DNA of 64,000 nt, from the NCBI RefSeq assembly GCF_035634895.1, contig NZ_DASQCC010000226.1, positions 26,274 to 90,273 of the forward strand, written 5' to 3'. A program made the translations under genes and the position numbers. Positions 60,786 to 64,000 of the stretch are shown here, one piece after another; positions within the stretch are counted from its first letter, which is position 1, and each line of letters opens with the position of its first letter. The stretch is from Actinophytocola sp035634895 (lineage in GTDB: Bacteria; Actinomycetota; Actinomycetes; Mycobacteriales; Pseudonocardiaceae). A model generated the notes under the pieces. The model had not been told where the DNA came from, did not search any database, and saw only the letters and a list, made by a program, of their open reading frames with translations.

Positions 60786-60796
60786 CGAAAGTTTCG
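60786..60796. promoter_or_regulatory. CGAAAGTTTCG element 2 upstream of the xylanase gene
   Basis: A perfect 11-bp palindrome 39 bases from element 1, about 365 bases before the xylanase start. Confidence 0.5.
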
Positions 60797-60997
60797 CTCG
60801 TCCGAAGTGGTCTGACATCGATTGTGACCTGGTTCTGGTCGCGCTCACAAGATGAGCCTCACCGAAGGTGTCGGATGGGCGGAACTTGCCGGAGTGGGCG
60901 GCATTTGCGCAGGTAGGGTCTGTGGCAAGTCGCTCGTCGATGCCCGATGGATTTGGCGACGCCGAAGTTAGCGTTCACATTCGCTCGTCGCGGAGTA

Positions 60998-61027
60998 TTG
61001 ACTTTCCATTGTTGCCCTGGCTACGTT
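60998..61027 (+). promoter_or_regulatory. Possible xylanase promoter
   Basis: TTGACT (60998-61003) and TACGTT (61022-61027) are 18 bases apart, giving a leader of about 127 bases to the xylanase ATG. Confidence 0.35.
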
Positions 61028-61160
61028 CGATTGGTAGAAGTTGCTCGACTCACACACTTTGGTGCAAGTGCGTGACGGCACGCTCGAGAACGCGTGACTG
61101 CGTGATGTGTGCCGTCGCGTAGTTGACCCCTGCGCACAATGACGTCGGAGGGAATACGCG

Positions 61161-62594
61161 ATGGATCAGACATTTCCGAGAATCCGGTTAGCGGCGGTGG
61201 TCTTTCTCGCCGTCGGGCTGCTGACCGCGGGGTTGGTGTCGGTGTTCGCCGGCACGGCACACGCGGCGGCCTCGACGCTGGGCGCCGCCGCGGCGCAGAC
61301 GAACCGCTACTTCGGTGCGGCGGTCGCGGCGGGCAAGCTCGGTGACAGCACGTACTCCACGATCCTGAGGCGGGAGTTCAACAGCATCACGCCCGAGAAC
61401 GAGATGAAGTGGGACGCGACCGAGCCGTCCCGGGGCTCGTTCAGCTACGGCAACGCGGACCGGATCGTGAGCCAGGCGCGTAGCCAGGGGGCGTCGGTGC
61501 GTGGGCACACCCTCGCTTGGCACTCGCAGCAGCCCGGTTGGGCGCAGGGCCTGTCCGGCAGCGATCTGCGGTCGGCGATGACCAACCACATCACTCAGGT
61601 GGCGACGCACTTCCGGGGCCAGATCTACGCGTGGGACGTGGTGAACGAGGCGTTCGCCGACGGCAACGGCGGCGGCCGGCGGGACTCCAACCTCCAGCGC
61701 ACCGGCAACGACTGGATCGAGGTCGCGTTCCGCACCGCCCGTGCGGCCGACCCGAACGCCAAGCTCTGCTACAACGACTACAACACCGACGGCGTCAACG
61801 CGAAGAGCACCGGCGTCTACAACATGGTCGCCGACTTCAAGAACCGCGGCGTGCCGATCGACTGCGTCGGCTTCCAGTCGCACCTGACGAACTCGGCGCC
61901 GGGCGACTACCAGGCGAACCTGCAGCGCTTCGCCAACCTCGGCGTCGACGTGCAGATCACCGAGCTGGACATCTCCGGTTCGAACCAGGCCGCCGTGTAC
62001 GGCAGCGTCACCCAGGCATGCATGGCCGTGTCGCGGTGCACCGGGATGACCGTGTGGGGAATCCGGGACAGCGACTCGTGGCGGACCGGGCAGAACCCGC
62101 TGCTGTTCGACAACAGCGGCAACAAGAAGTCGGCCTACACGTCGGTGCTCAACGCGCTCAACGCCGGCAGCCCCGGCGGTGGCGACCCCGGTGGCGGCGA
62201 CCCGGGTACCGGTGGCCAACTGCGTGCGGTCGGCGCGAACAGGTGTCTGGACGTGCCCAATGCCAGCACCACCAACGGCACGCAGGTGCAGTTGTGGGAC
62301 TGCCACAGCGCCAGCAACCAGCAGTGGCTCTACACGTCGGGCAAGCAGCTGACGGTGTACGGCAACAAGTGTCTCGGCGCGAGCGGCCGGGGCACGACCA
62401 ACGGCACCGCGGTGGTGATCTGGGACTGTGACGGCGACGCGAACCAGCAGTGGAACGTCAACGCCAACGGCACGATCACCGGTGTCCAGTCCGGACTGTG
62501 TCTCGACGCCATCGGCGCCGGCACCGCCAACGGCACCAAGATCCAGCTGTACGCCTGCACCGCGGCCACGAACCAGCAGTGGAGCCAGAGTTAG
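61161..62594 (+). CDS. xlnA: Secreted GH10 endo-1,4-beta-xylanase with CBM13
   Basis: The 477-residue protein starts at ATG 61161 after GGAGGG. Signal peptide (about 1-36, AGTAHA-AA), then a GH10 barrel (about 40-340): HTLAWHSQQPGW, WDVVNEAF (acid/base Glu), FQSHL, ITELDIS (nucleophile Glu), WGIRDSDSWR. A Gly/Pro-rich linker and a ricin-B-type CBM13 with three QxW repeats (NQQWLYTSG, NQQWNVNA, NQQWSQS) follow. It cleaves xylan. Length and layout equal Streptomyces XlnA. Confidence 0.97.
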   Translation: MDQTFPRIRLAAVVFLAVGLLTAGLVSVFAGTAHAAASTLGAAAAQTNRYFGAAVAAGKLGDSTYSTILRREFNSITPENEMKWDATEPSRGSFSYGNADRIVSQARSQGASVRGHTLAWHSQQPGWAQGLSGSDLRSAMTNHITQVATHFRGQIYAWDVVNEAFADGNGGGRRDSNLQRTGNDWIEVAFRTARAADPNAKLCYNDYNTDGVNAKSTGVYNMVADFKNRGVPIDCVGFQSHLTNSAPGDYQANLQRFANLGVDVQITELDISGSNQAAVYGSVTQACMAVSRCTGMTVWGIRDSDSWRTGQNPLLFDNSGNKKSAYTSVLNALNAGSPGGGDPGGGDPGTGGQLRAVGANRCLDVPNASTTNGTQVQLWDCHSASNQQWLYTSGKQLTVYGNKCLGASGRGTTNGTAVVIWDCDGDANQQWNVNANGTITGVQSGLCLDAIGAGTANGTKIQLYACTAATNQQWSQS

Positions 62595-62607
62595 CTGACA
62601 CACACAC

Positions 62608-62645
62608 CTTCGGGACGGGACCTGGCCTCAGGTTCCGTCCCGAAG
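62608..62645 (+). terminator. Xylanase terminator
   Basis: CTTCGGGACGGGACCT pairs with AGGTTCCGTCCCGAAG (16 pairs, one G-U) around a 6-base loop, 13 bases after the stop. Confidence 0.8.
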
Positions 62646-62670
62646 CGTCGTCCGCGGTGACACCGCCGGG

Positions 62671-63051
62671 TCAGGAGTCGACGACCTCCGCCGTGCCGTT
62701 GACCGAGCGCACGTCGTAACGGTGCACGACACCGTCGACCAACGGTTCGCCGCCGATGGTGGTGCGGGCGGTGGCGAGAATGCCGACCCCGGTGAACCGC
62801 TTGGGTTTGCCGTCCACCAGGTTGACGTGCGGTACCAGCAGGACGAGGCGGACGGTGCGGCTGTCCGGAGCCTGCTCGACCACCGCGGTCACCTCGAAGC
62901 CGTTCTCCGTGTCCGCCAGGCTCGGACCGGTGACCTGCTGCCCGTCCACCGTGATGTCGATGGCGGGTCCGCCGGTGAAGCTGGTCGTGTCGACGGTGCC
63001 CTTGATCCCGCCGCCGGCCAGCGTGAAATGGTTCGCACTCTGATTGGCCAT
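62671..63051 (-). CDS. Small unknown beta-rich protein
   Basis: The 126-residue protein starts at ATG 63051 after AAAGGAC. Sequence: ANHFTLAGGGIKGTVDTTS, DITVDGQQVTGPS, VRLVLLVPHVNLVDGK, GILATARTTIGG. No signal peptide. The alternating polar/hydrophobic pattern suggests a beta-sandwich. I do not recognise the family. Confidence 0.7.
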   Translation of the reverse strand: MANQSANHFTLAGGGIKGTVDTTSFTGGPAIDITVDGQQVTGPSLADTENGFEVTAVVEQAPDSRTVRLVLLVPHVNLVDGKPKRFTGVGILATARTTIGGEPLVDGVVHRYDVRSVNGTAEVVDS

Positions 63052-63115
63052 GGTGTGTCCTTTCCCCCCATAACTTTGTTTTCCACCATTCTCCAGGTTG
63101 GTCGCTCCGGGTCGA

Positions 63116-63557
63116 CTACCCATTAGGGGGATTCTCGTCATCACCCGATCGTGACCATTCCCGCGCGAGCCGGCACGAAAGGGATATTCGGATATCCTCG
63201 CCTGCCGAGGCGTGTACCTTCCGGGAATCCGGGCCATTCCCGCCCGACGGGTGGCGGCGGCGAAGCCGGGTGACCGGCCATGTCCCGCCGGACATTCCCG
63301 AGGCCGGGTCGGCCGCGGTCGCGGCCGACTTCCCGTCCAGTGCCCAGCCTTTCGCGTACGCCGCGGCGAACTCCTCCTTGCCCAGTGCGGCCTGCCCCCA
63401 GCGGTCGCCCGCCTGCCGGAAGCGGTCCAGGGACGCCTCCACCTGGGCACGCGCGAGTCCCGCGTTCAACCATACCGAGTCCCGCGTTGAGACATACCGA
63501 GTTGCGGTTTCGTGCACACCGCCCGGCGGACGACTCGGCGGCCGGCGTTCCGCCGAG
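63116..63557 (-). pseudogene. Degenerate regulator-like remnant
   Basis: On the minus strand a frame across this stretch reads NAGLARAQVEASLDRFRQAGDRWGQA, reminiscent of TPR repeats in AfsR-type regulators, but it has no start, RBS or complete domain. The 22-bp repeat at 63454 lies at its upstream end. It may be the decayed end of a once longer TPR gene. Confidence 0.3.
63454..63507. repeat. Tandem 22-bp repeat (CGAGTCCCGCGTT type)
   Basis: Two copies of a 22-bp unit start at 63454 and 63476; they share CGAGTCCCGCGTT and CATAC and differ in four bases between. A third copy is truncated after CGAGT at 63498. Confidence 0.7.
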
Positions 63558-63614
63558 GTCGACCACGGTGTCGACCACGGTGTCGACCACGGTGTCGACC
63601 ACGGTCGACCACGG
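63558..63614. repeat. Tandem 12-bp repeat GTCGACCACGGT
   Basis: Four perfect copies (63558-63605) plus a truncated fifth (63604-63614), just beyond the stop of the TPR gene at 63624. Each unit contains the palindrome GTCGAC. Confidence 0.9.
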
Positions 63615-63623
63615 CCGGCCGGG

Positions 63624-64000
63624 TCAGTCGTCCTCGCCGTCCGGTCCGTTCGGCTCGTGGTCCGGCGGCTTCTCCGCGAGGTCCAGGTACTCGTCCACGA
63701 GGGTGGTGTCGGGCTGGCCCGCGCGCAGCTTCTTCGACCGCTCGAGCAGGGACACCGCGCTGTCCAGCCGGTCGGCCACCGCCGGGTCGACCACGGCCGC
63801 CGCGCCCAGGTGCTGCAGGCAGCGGGCCTGCCCCTGCTCCTCACCGATGGCCGCGAACAGCTGGCTGGCCTCCTGCCAGAGCGACACCGCCCGGTCCAGG
63901 TCCTCGCCGGACTCCGCGATGCCCCGCAGCTCCACCGCCTGCGCGTGGCAGCCCGTGTCGCCGCGGGTGCGGGCCATGCCCTCGGCCTTGGCCAGGCACT
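63624..64000 (-). CDS. TPR-containing protein, N-terminus outside window
   Basis: The frame is open to the right edge (CLAKAEG before the first Met). Visible residues carry TPR-like helices (DLDRAVSLWQEASQLFAAIG, GQARCLQHLGAAAVVD, RLDSAVSLLERSKKLRAG) and end in an acidic tail. It is probably the C-terminus of a larger TPR regulator or STAND protein. A Met at 63977 could also begin a shorter protein. Confidence 0.6.
   Translation of the reverse strand, partial: CLAKAEGMARTRGDTGCHAQAVELRGIAESGEDLDRAVSLWQEASQLFAAIGEEQGQARCLQHLGAAAVVDPAVADRLDSAVSLLERSKKLRAGQPDTTLVDEYLDLAEKPPDHEPNGPDGEDD

Larger units (their letters stand above)
60082..60997. other. Long intergenic tract before the xylanase gene
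   Basis: About 1.1 kb between the MerR gene and the xylanase. It is less GC-rich, and open frames here (for example 60868-61122) lack ribosome sites and domain features. A TTGACA stretch at 60475-60480 has no good -10 partner. The right part carries the GAAAGTTTC palindromes and the xylanase promoter. Confidence 0.5.

Noticed and set aside
60868..61122. An 84-codon frame in the xylanase upstream region
   Set aside because: It covers the likely promoter, has no RBS and its composition is not protein-like.

Overview
The window is 64 kb of very GC-rich DNA with codon use, gene families and gene packing typical of a filamentous actinomycete. The order Pseudonocardiales is my best guess. This rests on a conservon (cvn) operon, a clpS-DUF2017 pair, an F420/LLM-type oxidoreductase, SAM-methyltransferases of the PF04672 type, frequent ATGA/GTGA/TGATG start-stop overlaps and many apparently leaderless starts. 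I see no rRNA, tRNA, CRISPR array, transposase or phage gene. The window opens inside an anti-sigma factor gene and closes inside a TPR protein gene.

Layout. 1-6.5 kb: anti-sigma factor tail, then a cassette of a small lipoprotein, an exported DUF4142 protein, a haem membrane protein fused to a ferredoxin, and a flavoprotein reductase carrying a huge repetitive tail. 6.7-14.2 kb: acyl-CoA dehydrogenase, a five-gene conservon (kinase-like, roadblock, DUF742, GTPase, GAF), a J-domain/NERD membrane protein, and DUF427 and DUF4230 proteins. 14.3-22.4 kb: a 2,054-residue Roco protein with about 54 leucine-rich repeats, an APH-type phosphotransferase and an SPFH protein. 22.4-31.6 kb: a nine-gene operon (liv-type ABC importer, SDR, amidohydrolase, acyl-CoA ligase, MaoC hydratase) divergent from a PaaX-type repressor gene, with a palindromic operator over both -10 boxes. 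31.7-37.5 kb: methyltransferase, Ser/Thr kinase, small proteins, a MarR/TfoX-C/VOC cluster and a peptide-type binding lipoprotein.

37.6-42.8 kb: a 1,267-residue protein resembling cargo of extracellular contractile injection systems, a co-translated partner and a small secreted protein. 43-51.3 kb: metallopeptidase, then a six-gene catabolic operon (SDR, BKACE, LLM, aldolase, cupin, DUF6282 hydrolase), a divergent MFS transporter and an IclR regulator. Three copies of one 15-bp palindrome lie beside the three promoters. 51.4-55.1 kb: divergent TetR/SDR with an operator, and an ABC-2 exporter with a MarR regulator and operator. 55.1-64 kb: DUF2017, clpS, a small protein with an internal repeat, an NB-ARC/TPR regulator, a peptidoglycan-binding-like secreted protein, a MerR regulator, a 1.1-kb intergenic tract, a GH10 xylanase with a CBM13, an unknown small protein, repeat-rich DNA and a truncated TPR gene.

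How the parts work together. Two catabolic islands each have their own importer, enzymes and a local repressor whose operator can be read from the sequence. The first cassette looks like a transmembrane electron path (flavin to 3Fe-4S to haem b to exported proteins). Signalling and defence-like proteins (conservon, Roco, NB-ARC, injection-system cargo) lie between them. All functional calls come from motif recognition by eye; no database search was run.
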